DNA of 64,000 nucleotides from Marinoscillum sp965229915 (GTDB taxonomy: Bacteria > Bacteroidota > Bacteroidia > Cytophagales > Cyclobacteriaceae), in contig NZ_CBDDJZ010000002.1 in the NCBI RefSeq assembly GCF_965229915.1, positions 124,001 to 188,000 on the forward strand, given 5' to 3'. A program made the position numbers and the translations under genes. Below the pieces are notes generated by a model. The model did not search any database. It saw only the letters and a program-made list of their open reading frames with translations, and was not told the origin of the DNA. Positions 9,920 through 18,013 of the stretch are shown here, one piece after another; within the stretch, counting starts at the first letter, position 1, and the number at the start of each line of letters is the position of its first letter.

Positions 9920-11194
9920 CTATCCGTTTTTAATCGTAAGTCGGTGTTCATCGTCTATTAGTGTATAGCTCACCGTAATATTAAACGCTTCGCAGATCTC
10001 CTTCACCACAGACAGCCCGATACCCATGGATTCCGGGTTTTTGGAGTGTTTTTGGAACATGTTAAACATCTTGTCGGGATCGATGTATTTGTTGAACCCT
10101 GTATTGGCAATCACCAACTGCTCACCGGATTCACTAGTCGCTTTGGTTAGCTTGATGTACCCACTGTCTATGTTGTGGCGAATGGCATTCTGACCCAGAT
10201 TGGAAACCAAGATTTCCACCAGCGCAGGATTGATAGTGACATGAAAAGCTTCCTTGCATTCATTGATGAAGCTGATGTTCTTATTGTCCAGATGCTCTTT
10301 GTTGCGGTCCATGTAGCCCACAAAATAGCCCACCAGATCGACCGACTGAACATAGTCAAACTGGTTATTCTCTATTCTAGACAGAAGCAGCAGTGATTTG
10401 ACGATTCTAGAGAGCTTAATAGACGATTCGGAAATATTCTGAATCGACAGATAATCCTCCTGGGTCAAGTGTTTGTTTTGCAGGATGTTCTCAATATTGG
10501 CATTGACAATGGATAGGGGAGTTTGCACTTCATGTGCCACATGATCAATGAATTTCTTTTGCTGCAAAAAATCATTCCTGATCTTGTCACTCATTTTCAT
10601 CACCGTATGGTTCAGCAACTGAAACTCCTGAATGGTGCTTTCCTCCAGCTGGAGGCCCTTTTTGGACTCTACGGAGTAGTTGGATAGGGTGCGAATGGTT
10701 TTGTAAAATGGTGACCAGACCGTGCGAGTCAGAAACCGATTGATAAGGGTGAACCCAAGGATCAGCAGGGAAGAAAAAACGATCCCCAAACCGAAAATAG
10801 AATACATAATGGAGTTGTACTCCACCATGGATTTGCGAATGGTTAACTCGTACGTTTGTTCATTGAGTGAAATGGTACAGAAAAGCTGCCGATAGGGTTC
10901 TTCTTCATCTTCCAGCTCATCATAGATCATCAGGGTGCTGAACTGATTGGCGACCGTTTCTTTGCTCATAGACCTGCGCAAAGCATAATCGTCACTCAAG
11001 TCTACAATCACATCCATGAGCTGCTCTGATCCCTGAAGCTGAGAAATGATGTATGATTTGTCCTCCAGCAAGAGTTCGTCTGCCTTGCTGGTGATGATTT
11101 TGACCAACAAAAAGTAGTAACCTATCGCCACGAGTATAAACAAAGGGACAGTGAGCAGCAGGTAGATCTTATAATAGTTGGAAAGGAGCTTCAT
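9920..11194 (-). CDS. Sensor histidine kinase of a two-component system
   Basis: 424 aa. TM1 at about residues 10-32 and TM2 at about 130-152 enclose a short periplasmic sensor domain of roughly 95 residues. The H-box histidine is H221 (AHEVQTPLS), followed by the N-box NLGQNAIRHN and the G-box MGIGLSVVKEIC. The classical HAMP is poorly visible. Its start codon overlaps the response-regulator stop by 4 bp (ATGA), so the pair is co-translated, regulator first. Signal unknown. Confidence 0.92.
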   Translation of the reverse strand: MKLLSNYYKIYLLLTVPLFILVAIGYYFLLVKIITSKADELLLEDKSYIISQLQGSEQLMDVIVDLSDDYALRRSMSKETVANQFSTLMIYDELEDEEEPYRQLFCTISLNEQTYELTIRKSMVEYNSIMYSIFGLGIVFSSLLILGFTLINRFLTRTVWSPFYKTIRTLSNYSVESKKGLQLEESTIQEFQLLNHTVMKMSDKIRNDFLQQKKFIDHVAHEVQTPLSIVNANIENILQNKHLTQEDYLSIQNISESSIKLSRIVKSLLLLSRIENNQFDYVQSVDLVGYFVGYMDRNKEHLDNKNISFINECKEAFHVTINPALVEILVSNLGQNAIRHNIDSGYIKLTKATSESGEQLVIANTGFNKYIDPDKMFNMFQKHSKNPESMGIGLSVVKEICEAFNITVSYTLIDDEHRLTIKNG

Positions 11195-11868
11195 TTCTTT
11201 TCAAACTTATAACCGACACCATAAACGTTCTCCAGGTAATCACATCCACCAGCCATGAGCTTCTTACGCAGGTTTTTGATATGGGTGTAGAGGAAATCAT
11301 ATGAACCAAAACTGAAATCATCAGACCATAGATGATCGGCAATGGATGTCTTGGTAATGATTTTTTCTTTGTTTGACACAAAAAACAATAGCAGGTCAAA
11401 CTGCATAGGAGAGAACTGCTGCTTTACCTCATGCATAAAGACTTCCTTTTTTTCAATGACCAGGCGCAGTGAGCCATACTCCACCTGATCCAGCCCATGG
11501 TGCATGCGTCTGCGCAAAACCGATCGTATGCGGGCTTTAAGCTCTGCCAGGTGGAAGGGCTTGGTGATGTAGTCATCGGAGCCAAATTCCAGGCCTTTCA
11601 CCCGGTCTTCGAGTGAATCCTTTGCCGAGATGATGATAATGCCCGTATCGGCTTTGTAGAGCTTCAGCGTATTGATCAGGTCAAATCCGGTACCAACGGA
11701 ATCACCCAGCATCAGGTCCACCACCAGGCAGTCATAGTGATGTAAGCTGATGAAATCGATGGCTTCCTGCAAGTTGCCCGTGCTATCGATGATGTAGTCC
11801 TCATCCTTGAGGTATTCGAGGATGGATCGTAAGAGTTTGCTCTCGTCTTCTACAATTAATAATCGCAT
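11191..11868 (-). CDS. OmpR/PhoB-family response regulator
   Basis: Receiver domain (residues 1-120; phospho-acceptor D51 in LVVDLMLGD, acidic pair in LLIVEDES, conserved K in ITKPFH) followed by a winged-helix DNA-binding domain (about 130-225, ending RKKLMAGG...VYGVGYKFEKK). I use the ATG at 11868 (MRLLIVEDES) rather than 11913, because the receiver beta-1 starts immediately there. Partner of the kinase immediately downstream. Confidence 0.93.
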   Translation of the reverse strand: MRLLIVEDESKLLRSILEYLKDEDYIIDSTGNLQEAIDFISLHHYDCLVVDLMLGDSVGTGFDLINTLKLYKADTGIIIISAKDSLEDRVKGLEFGSDDYITKPFHLAELKARIRSVLRRRMHHGLDQVEYGSLRLVIEKKEVFMHEVKQQFSPMQFDLLLFFVSNKEKIITKTSIADHLWSDDFSFGSYDFLYTHIKNLRKKLMAGGCDYLENVYGVGYKFEKK

Positions 11869-12005
11869 ATAGCACCAGTTCAGGCTCAAAGATGAAGATG
11901 AATTCTGTTTCAATACTGAAAACGACGTTCAGATTTGAACCAGATTTGTTTAAAAGGTTTGCATGTGGAAAATGAAGACTCTGACAAGAGCTAAAACAAG
12001 GAGAG

Positions 12006-12629
12006 ATGGATTCGCAGGTGACTGACCTATTAAAACGACCTATTTTTCATATTTCAGTGGTTTTCCTGTTGGCAGGAATTGGGCTTAACATGATGTCACA
12101 GAGCTATTTGCATCATTACATGAACGAAGGACAAACCTTGCCAGTATTGTCCGACTTGATCCTGAACAACATTCCATACATGGATGTGGATTATCTCTAT
12201 GATTTTTTCTCATTGATCTCTCTGGCGATATTCATTTGGTACGTCATCAAAAGAAACAATGTCAACGAAATTCCCTATTACCTTTTGCTCATTGGGGCCT
12301 TTCACATGGTGCGGGCTGTGTTTATCATTCTCACACCATTTGGTAATCCACCCATGTTTGATGGTACAGACAGTCCCTTTAGCGGGTTTTCCAACTATGA
12401 GTTGGGAGTTTATCCTTCAGGACATACGGGTGTTAGTTACCTGTACTTTCTGATGGCTGAAAACCAATCGTTTAGGATTTGGCTTTTTCTTTCATTTTTG
12501 GTCATTGTGGTCTCGCTGTTTCTAGCAAGAGGGCACTACAGCATTGATATCCTCTCGGGGATCTTTTTTGCCTATGCCATCAAGGCATTTGGCGACAAAC
12601 ACTACCGTCATAAAATACTAACAAGTTAA
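12006..12629 (+). CDS. PAP2_C / sphingomyelin-synthase-like membrane phosphatase
   Basis: 207-aa multi-spanning protein. The triad histidine-histidine-aspartate is visible as H140 (YPSGHTG), H177 and D181 (RGHYSIDILSG), the arrangement of the PAP2 C-terminal-domain family (sphingomyelin synthases and related lipid phosphate transferases). It probably acts on a lipid phosphate at the inner membrane; the exact substrate cannot be told. It is 4 bases upstream of the antiporter gene and probably co-transcribed. Confidence 0.82.
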   Translation: MDSQVTDLLKRPIFHISVVFLLAGIGLNMMSQSYLHHYMNEGQTLPVLSDLILNNIPYMDVDYLYDFFSLISLAIFIWYVIKRNNVNEIPYYLLLIGAFHMVRAVFIILTPFGNPPMFDGTDSPFSGFSNYELGVYPSGHTGVSYLYFLMAENQSFRIWLFLSFLVIVVSLFLARGHYSIDILSGIFFAYAIKAFGDKHYRHKILTS

Positions 12630-12633
12630 GCTC

Positions 12634-13605
12634 ATGCTACTCACCTATGTTTTGTTCATTCTAGGATTTGCCATCCTGATCAAAGCGGCCGACTTCCTGG
12701 TGGAAGGAGCCGGATCCATTGCCAAACGATTTGCCATACCTGAGCTGGTCATTGGGCTGACCATAGTGTCCTTTGGCACGAGCATGCCCGAGCTGATTGT
12801 GAACGTACTGGCTAGCTTCAAGGGGAGCTCAGAACTCGCCATCGGAAACATATTTGGCAGCAACATTGCCAATATTTTGTTGATCTTGGGTGCATCTGCA
12901 CTGGTGCGGCCACTGCCCATCCAGAGGAGCATCTATTACACGGAGATTCCCATATCGCTGGTAGCTACCTTTATGGTAGGCTTTCTGGCCAATGCCAACT
13001 TATTCAGTTCAGGTTCAGGATTGGCGATCAGTCAGTTTGACGGAGTGCTGTTACTACTTTTCTTTGGGCTGTTTATGACCTACATCTATGTGGTGAGTCA
13101 GGACAATAAAAAAGACCTCTACAATACGGATGATGAAGAGGTCAAATTGATGACCATGCCCAAATCCGTGATCTATGTGGGGATAGGGGTGGTTGGACTG
13201 TTTGTTGGCGGCAAATGGATAGTGGATGGAGCGATTTTAATTGCGCAAAACTTTGGATTGAGCGAATCGTTTATAGGCCTAACGGTCATCGCTATTGGCA
13301 CCTCACTACCAGAGCTGGTCACCAGTGTGGTGGCAGCACGAAAGGGCAGAGCTGACATGGCGATCGGGAATGTGATCGGGTCGAATATCTTCAATATATT
13401 CTGGATTTTGGGGCTCAGTGCCACCATCAAATCCTTGCCATTCAATGAGCTGAATAATGACGATATCCTGATGCTGATTTTTTCCAATACCGTATTGATA
13501 TTTGCAGTAATAAATGGCAAGAAACCCATGGTTAGTCGATTTGAAGGACTTGTATTCGTAGTGATCTACTTTTCTTATTTGACGTACCTGGTATTGCGCG
13601 GATAA
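12634..13605 (+). CDS. Calcium/sodium antiporter (CaCA family, YrbG-like)
   Basis: 323 aa, about 10 TM. The two inverted alpha-repeats of the family are plain: SFGTSMPELIVNVLASFKG with AIGNIFGSNIANI, and AIGTSLPELVTSVVAARKG with AIGNVIGSNIFNI; the GTS-PE glutamates bind the cation. Inner-membrane exchanger. Between the PAP2_C gene (4-base gap) and the DUF2141 gene (3-base gap). Confidence 0.94.
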   Translation: MLLTYVLFILGFAILIKAADFLVEGAGSIAKRFAIPELVIGLTIVSFGTSMPELIVNVLASFKGSSELAIGNIFGSNIANILLILGASALVRPLPIQRSIYYTEIPISLVATFMVGFLANANLFSSGSGLAISQFDGVLLLLFFGLFMTYIYVVSQDNKKDLYNTDDEEVKLMTMPKSVIYVGIGVVGLFVGGKWIVDGAILIAQNFGLSESFIGLTVIAIGTSLPELVTSVVAARKGRADMAIGNVIGSNIFNIFWILGLSATIKSLPFNELNNDDILMLIFSNTVLIFAVINGKKPMVSRFEGLVFVVIYFSYLTYLVLRG

Positions 13606-13608
13606 ACG

Positions 13609-14043
13609 ATGAAAGTGCTCTGGCTGATGTGGTGTCTGTGGTGGATGCCGAAGACTGACCCTGTAAAACCTGCACTGGTGGTGCGATTTGAGGGCGTACG
13701 CTACCCAAACGGGTACGTGTTTGTAGGACTGTATGAGAACCAGGAAAGCTGGAAAAAGCGTGTACCCAGCAAGGAAATCAATTTTGAGAAGTGGACGATG
13801 AAAGACGGCTGCCTTACTGGCACCTTGACGGATTTGAAACCTGGCGGGAAATACGGTCTGGCAGTACTGGATGACGCCAATGGCAACAATGTGGTGGATA
13901 TGGGATTGGTTTTTCCGCTGGAAGGTTTTGGTTTCAGCAACTTTGAAGTGCGAGGAATCATGCTGCCGAAATTCGAAGATTTCGCCTTTACCTACCCAAC
14001 ACCAGATACCGTAGTGGTGAAGATGCGCTATTTGGATTTTTAA
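13609..14043 (+). CDS. DUF2141 domain protein
   Basis: 144 aa with a weak, Trp-rich N-terminal signal (MKVLWLMWCLWWM). The body resembles DUF2141: a beta-sandwich with 'G.VFVGLYENQESW', 'GTLTDLKPGGKYGLAVLDDANGNN' style loop (split for brevity) and FGFSN near the end. Probably exported; function unknown. Last gene of the PAP2_C-antiporter-DUF2141 run. Confidence 0.78.
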   Translation: MKVLWLMWCLWWMPKTDPVKPALVVRFEGVRYPNGYVFVGLYENQESWKKRVPSKEINFEKWTMKDGCLTGTLTDLKPGGKYGLAVLDDANGNNVVDMGLVFPLEGFGFSNFEVRGIMLPKFEDFAFTYPTPDTVVVKMRYLDF

Positions 14044-14136
14044 TTGAAGGAATCCACCATGCGTCATTCCCCGAATTCTTTACGCAATTAGATTCGACAA
14101 AACTCCAACCTTTTAGAATTCTAGGGGAATCTCCTA

Positions 14137-14212
14137 GAAAATAGCACCGCTCTCGATCTATTTAATTTTCATGACTTGAATTTCCACCTTGGACAATAAC
14201 ACTAGTCCGACT
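14137..14212 (+). repeat. Repeat block shared with 9654-9729
   Basis: Near-identical to the block before copy 2 of the 111-bp repeat (GCACCGCTCTCGATCTA...CACTAGTCCGACT). With copy 3 it forms a duplication of roughly 165 bp between two loci 4.4 kb apart. Confidence 0.85.
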
Positions 14213-14301
14213 GTGTAACATCCTCTTTCAGATCCCCCGGTATTTCACCCGAAGTATCGGCTAGAAATCCGTGGGATGACGGTTACTCTTATTGTCATTC
14301 C
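14213..14301 (+). repeat. 111-bp interspersed repeat, copy 3 (3' truncated)
   Basis: Begins GTGTAACATCCTC and is collinear with copies 1 and 2 up to TTGTCATTCC, then diverges, so the right arm of the palindrome (CACGG) is lost. The whole gap 14044-14837 has no gene; it also holds the two repeat blocks listed below and a GGGGTGCCCGACCAGGG unit at about 14628. Confidence 0.82.
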
Positions 14302-14323
14302 TTAAATTTCTTTCTTGGCTTAG

Positions 14324-14403
14324 GTGACGGTTTTGATTTTTATTAGCCTTCTATAGGATGACTGACCTGTGTCACTCAGAGTTCTCTGTTCTCTCTGCGG
14401 TTG
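14324..14403 (+). repeat. CTCTGCGGTTAA-type repeat block, copy 2
   Basis: GTGACGGTTTTGAT ... GACCTGTGTCACTCAGAGTTC ... CTCTCTGCGGTT; collinear with 9352-9433. Confidence 0.75.
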
Positions 14404-14668
14404 TTTCCCAACCCACCCTAAAAACATGGCTTTAAATAAACTAATTCTGCTCGTCCCTCCCTTGAAATGGAGGGAAAAGCTAGGTTCTCTGAGTTCTTCG
14501 TTTTCTCTGTAGTTAAAAAAATTAGTTTTCTCGGTAGTTAAGTAAAAAAGCAATCTCAAAAATGACGCAGACTCCCTTAGAATTTCTTCATAATCTCTAA
14601 AAGGACTCTACTTATCATGGAAATTCAGGGGTGCCCGACCAGGGAGTGACGTAAGTAGAATAGTAAGA

Positions 14669-14747
14669 AGTGACGATTTTGATTTTCATTGGCTTTCTCT
14701 GGCGGTGTCTCTCTGTATTCTCTGCTCTCTCTGCGGTTAAAAAAAAG
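14669..14747 (+). repeat. CTCTGCGGTTAA-type repeat block, copy 3
   Basis: AAGTGACGATTTTGATTTTC ... GTGTCTCTCTGTATTC ... CTCTCTGCGGTTAAAAAAAA, ending about 90 bases before the dps start. More diverged and shorter in the middle than copies 1 and 2. Confidence 0.7.
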
Positions 14748-14837
14748 TTGGTTAGGAGAAATCCGGATTATTCGAAACAATGGCATTTACAGCTAGTTGT
14801 ATTATTGAAACTAACATAAAATAAAACGACTATAATT

Positions 14838-15374
14838 ATGAGTACGGTAACTGAAACTTACAGCGAAAATGGAACGGACACCAAGACGCCGAACAAGCGC
14901 GCTTTTGCAAGCCTAGGTTACACCAAAGAAGGAACACACGAACTGGTCAATGCATTGAATAACCTGCTGGCAAACTATAGTGTGCACTATCAGAAACTTA
15001 GAAATTATCACTGGAACGTGAAAGGTCAGGATTTTTTTGATATTCACGAACAGTTCGAAAAGCAATACAATGAAGCAAAGCTGGCTATTGATGAAATAGC
15101 CGAACGGATCAGAGTCTTCGGCAGAACACCGCTGAGCACCATGAAGGATTACCTGGAGATCAGTGACATCAAGGAGACTGGAACGGACTTGAAAGCGATG
15201 GAGATGGTCAAAGAGATTTTAGACGACTATCAAATCCTGATAGAGTTTATGTACAACGCCATAGATGTGGCCATCGAAAATGGCGACATGGGTACAGAAG
15301 ATATGGTAAAAGGATTCGTTTATGAAACGGAAAAAAATCACTGGATGATGACTTCATTTGCTACCGAAGAGTAG
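14838..15374 (+). CDS. dps: Dps-family ferritin-like DNA-protection protein
   Basis: 178 aa. The Dps ferroxidase ligands are spaced as in known Dps proteins: H58 (YHWNVKG), H70 (DIHEQFE), D85 and E89 (IDEIAER). It oxidises and stores iron using peroxide and shields DNA in starvation or oxidative stress. A somewhat long, polar N-terminal extension of about 30 residues precedes the four-helix bundle; such tails bind DNA in some homologues (inference here). Monocistronic, closed by a strong terminator. Confidence 0.93.
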   Translation: MSTVTETYSENGTDTKTPNKRAFASLGYTKEGTHELVNALNNLLANYSVHYQKLRNYHWNVKGQDFFDIHEQFEKQYNEAKLAIDEIAERIRVFGRTPLSTMKDYLEISDIKETGTDLKAMEMVKEILDDYQILIEFMYNAIDVAIENGDMGTEDMVKGFVYETEKNHWMMTSFATEE

Positions 15375-15409
15375 TCACAGAAAAATAAAAACGTACACAT
15401 ACATACATC

Positions 15410-15443
15410 AAACGGACAGCTCACTTGGGTTGTCCGTTTTTTT
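15410..15443 (+). terminator. Rho-independent terminator after dps
   Basis: Perfect 9-bp stem AAACGGACA / TGTCCGTTT with a 12-base loop running directly into a T tract (15437-15443). Confidence 0.9.
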
Positions 15444-15532
15444 GTGCCTGAAAAAGGGGCCACAGGAAAGTGTCGATGGCGGGAGGTGGCAGTGCAACTC
15501 AAGTCTTTTTAACATTGATCGAGATGATCGAA

Positions 15533-16132
15533 TTAACCACCGAGTTTTTTATTGATCTGGTGCCTGATAAAAATTCCCGCAGTAAATTGCCATAAAATCA
15601 GTGTCTCTAAAATGAATGTCATTGGTGGCCAGAACGACTGAAGAGTCAACACCCACACGAGAAGGACAAATGTTAGCATCCAGATTCCCAGGCCAATCTT
15701 TGTTAATGCGGGAAACCCCAGTGGAAGATTGAACGTGTAGCGCACATGCCAGCCAAGCGACGCAAGAAATAAAACAAATGTCAACTGCGGTATATAATCA
15801 GCCCAGGTGTAGGTGTCAATGAGTGAAACTGGTACGAACACCATGAGCAGTAGCAAACCAGCGGAAACAAATAAAGTCAGACGTTCATTGTAAAATGTGA
15901 GACCATACATTACCAAGATCAAACAAGTGATAAGGAGTAAGCAGACCACCAGGTATCGCAAGCCGGTGTATAAGTATGAGTCCATAGATGTAAACTGAAT
16001 TTCTTCATTAGAGATGAAGAGGATTGCCAAGGCTATCACAATCGGAATGATGAGTGTGATGATGCCGAGTAGCAGTCGGAGAGTTTGTTTACGTATCGAT
16101 AGCTGTAACGTCATATGGATTAAAGTTAACAC
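15533..16132 (-). CDS. Hypothetical multi-pass membrane protein
   Basis: 199 aa with about six hydrophobic segments (for example IITLIIPIVIALAILFI, LVVCLLLITCLILVMYGL, LTLFVSAGLLLLMVFVPV, LGIWMLTFVLLVWVLTL). No family motif recognised. It is the last chromosomal gene before the structured gap and the transposon insertion site. An alternative start at the second ATG (residue 7) is equally possible. Confidence 0.7.
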   Translation of the reverse strand: MLTLIHMTLQLSIRKQTLRLLLGIITLIIPIVIALAILFISNEEIQFTSMDSYLYTGLRYLVVCLLLITCLILVMYGLTFYNERLTLFVSAGLLLLMVFVPVSLIDTYTWADYIPQLTFVLFLASLGWHVRYTFNLPLGFPALTKIGLGIWMLTFVLLVWVLTLQSFWPPMTFILETLILWQFTAGIFIRHQINKKLGG

Positions 16133-16236
16133 AAAGGATATGGTTCACCTAGAAGGAAAACTAAGATGGCCGAAACGTGAGATAGAGGAGTTCCAAAATA
16201 CATAACTTAACATAATATAAATTATATAACATTGTT

Positions 16237-16333
16237 ATATGGATTTGTGGTCAGCTTTGCTGATTAATATAAAATCAGTTATTTGACGCCAGTCGAATAA
16301 CGACAATGATTTTATGTTAAAACAAATCCATAT
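16237..16333 (+). other. Nested-hairpin (cloverleaf-like) element A
   Basis: An outer perfect 12-bp stem ATATGGATTTGT (16237-16248) / ACAAATCCATAT (16322-16333) encloses two arms. Arm 1 is TCAGC-ttt-GCTGA (16251-16263). Arm 2 is TTAATATAAAATCA (16264-16277) / TGATTTTATGTTAA (16307-16320), 14 bp with one G-T pair, capped by GTTATT-GAC / GTC-AATAAC (16278-16301). Element B at 44657-44755 keeps the same layout with changed but still pairing arms. The gap 16133-16458 holds no gene; a CTGGC-AGTA-GCCAG hairpin follows at about 16378-16391. Confidence 0.8.
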
Positions 16334-16453
16334 CCTTCACACGAATCCATGTATATATAATTCAATATTATATTAAGCTGGCAGTAGCCAGCGAGTTTGT
16401 ACGTGTACTGCTCCTTAGTTTGATTTTTTGGATTCCGGTCCATGTTATATAAT

Positions 16454-16458
16454 TAGAC
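16454..16458. other. 5-bp target site duplication, left copy (TAGAC)
   Basis: TAGAC directly precedes the left terminal inverted repeat. The identical pentamer follows the right repeat at 34484-34488 in the same orientation. A 5-bp duplication is the hallmark of Tn3-family insertion. Confidence 0.85.
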
Positions 16459-16492
16459 GGCCTCTATGGTCTATACGGGCGTAATGTACATT
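16459..16492 (+). repeat. Left terminal inverted repeat of the Tn3-family transposon
   Basis: Reads GGCCTCTATGGTCTATACGG then GCGTAATGTACATT. Compared with the right end read on the minus strand, differences are at positions 6, 7, 9, 22 and 25 only. It starts GGCC rather than the classical GGGG of Tn3-type ends. Confidence 0.87.
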
Positions 16493-16585
16493 TGCGATTA
16501 TAAAAAGTACGTACACTCTAACCACCTTTTCACACCATCAACAATATTGATCAATTAGCTTAAGATCTTGAGGTAGCTTTAAGCC

Positions 16586-16852
16586 CTATTTAATTTCCGT
16601 TATACTAATTGGTGAATCTATCCCCGGTTCATCATTTCTAGAATAATACTCACAGAGCCAAGAATCAAAACCTTGTAATTCTAATTTCATTTTCCTATTA
16701 AAGTGATTGATGACCACATACTTTCCGTTCTTAGTTTTTTTATAGAATAACATGGCGTCTTGGCTAAAGTCGTCGTTTTCGTCCACTCTATTGGCATACC
16801 CTCTTAGCCGATAAAGTGTCTCCTGGATGTGATTACCGTTCATTAATTTCAT
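16586..16852 (-). CDS. Hypothetical protein, 88 aa
   Basis: No family recognised. Short, mixed alpha/beta composition, charged, no signal peptide. Its start overlaps the stop of the upstream TPR gene by 4 bp (ATGA), so the two are translationally coupled. It lies within 100 bp of the left transposon end, as the outermost cargo gene. Confidence 0.6.
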   Translation of the reverse strand: MKLMNGNHIQETLYRLRGYANRVDENDDFSQDAMLFYKKTKNGKYVVINHFNRKMKLELQGFDSWLCEYYSRNDEPGIDSPISITEIK

Positions 16853-17676
16853 ATCTTCTTAAAAAAATCTCTTACAATTTGTGAAGACAAAATCTCCTTG
16901 TTTCTATTCCAATATTCATATGCTTCGTGTACAGATCCTACGGGTACTCCTTCTGGAATAAAGTTTGGCTCACCAGGTATTCTGTATGGCATTGGCTTAT
17001 TGCGCCCACTTTCAATTACAATCTGAGGTAGATGCTTGTTAGACGCTATTGCCTCGTTGATATTGTCTAGCGCTAAATCCTTATTGTTAGTAAGAATGTC
17101 AATTAAAACTCTTCCGTAGGTAAACTCAATTGAAGCGTCATAATGCATTTCAAGAAATTCACGACCTTTTTCAAGATTTCGCTTATGCAAATAGCATTCA
17201 AATACAAGGTATCGTACTCCCTGATTATCCCCAGGATTTTTCACTAAAACATCATGATATAGGTCAATTGCTTGATCATATCCATTCTTGTCTTGATACT
17301 CTAAACCTAAAATATGACATGATCTTAAATATTGTCGGTTTTCCTGGATCGACCATTTTAGCATATCTTGATTATGGTCAAACTCTGGTGGAAAAGCAGC
17401 TCTTCCAATTTGATATCCCTCTATCGCAGTTTTAAAACTCTTATCTCTCAAATTGAGGTTTTTGTAGGCAATACTTAAATGATTATGAGCATCAATGAAA
17501 TACGGGAATCGGGTTGCTAATTCAGACAAAATCTCTGCGGATTTTTTAGTATCTACATCTAGCAGTTCTATAGCTTGCCAGTATCTATCCTGCACATCCT
17601 CAGATTCAATATCTTCAGGAAAAATAAACTGCCATAAGCCGTCTAGCATTTCAGCAACAATCGGTTGTGTGGCCAT
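16849..17676 (-). CDS. Tetratricopeptide-repeat protein, 275 aa
   Basis: Contains several TPR-like helix pairs between about residues 25 and 200 (for example AHNHLSIAYKNLNLRDKSF, LGLEYQDKNGYDQAIDLYHD, GVRYLVFECYLHKRNLEKG), then a Pro/Gly-rich segment (PGEPNFIPEGVPVGS) and a C-terminal helix. No signal peptide. Probably a cytoplasmic adaptor working with the coupled 88-aa protein; function unknown. Transposon cargo. Confidence 0.75.
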   Translation of the reverse strand: MATQPIVAEMLDGLWQFIFPEDIESEDVQDRYWQAIELLDVDTKKSAEILSELATRFPYFIDAHNHLSIAYKNLNLRDKSFKTAIEGYQIGRAAFPPEFDHNQDMLKWSIQENRQYLRSCHILGLEYQDKNGYDQAIDLYHDVLVKNPGDNQGVRYLVFECYLHKRNLEKGREFLEMHYDASIEFTYGRVLIDILTNNKDLALDNINEAIASNKHLPQIVIESGRNKPMPYRIPGEPNFIPEGVPVGSVHEAYEYWNRNKEILSSQIVRDFFKKI

Positions 17677-17709
17677 TTAGTAAAAATATGAAGTAGAGGA
17701 TTAAATTCA

Positions 17710-17725
17710 ATTCTATGTATAGAAT
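17710..17725. promoter_or_regulatory. Palindrome upstream of the TPR gene (candidate operator)
   Basis: ATTCTAT-GT-ATAGAAT, a perfect 7-bp inverted repeat with a 2-bp centre, 34 bases upstream of the TPR gene start. Nothing else was recognised in the AT-rich gap 17677-18013. Confidence 0.35.
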
Positions 17726-18013
17726 CGTTCTTTCCTATCGTTCGCTTTATTATCTAAGGAGATGAGTCTCTATATGTAAGTTTCACAAAGAAAGGATCAA
17801 AAATACCTTAACCTACCAGCCTTTTCCATAAGGATCAAATCCTCACACTTCTCCATTTCATACATATATATAAAGTCTGGAGTTATTTCCAAATTCGCAA
17901 TAGGATCAATAATAGCACATACATGCTGACTAATGATCTATTAATTTGGATTAATATTTAATTCCTCACATGTCTTGAAAATTGCTCATGAATTTGTGAA
18001 AAGTTTAAAAATC

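Noticed and set aside
13306..14067. 253-aa minus-strand frame opposite the antiporter and DUF2141 genes
   Set aside because: It lies wholly antisense to two well-supported genes and has no recognisable domain.
16237..16333. Integron attC sites (elements A and B)
   Set aside because: The ends do not show the GTTRRRY / RYYYAAC core pair, no integron integrase is present, and the long AT-rich second arm does not fit attC layout. A covariance search would settle it.
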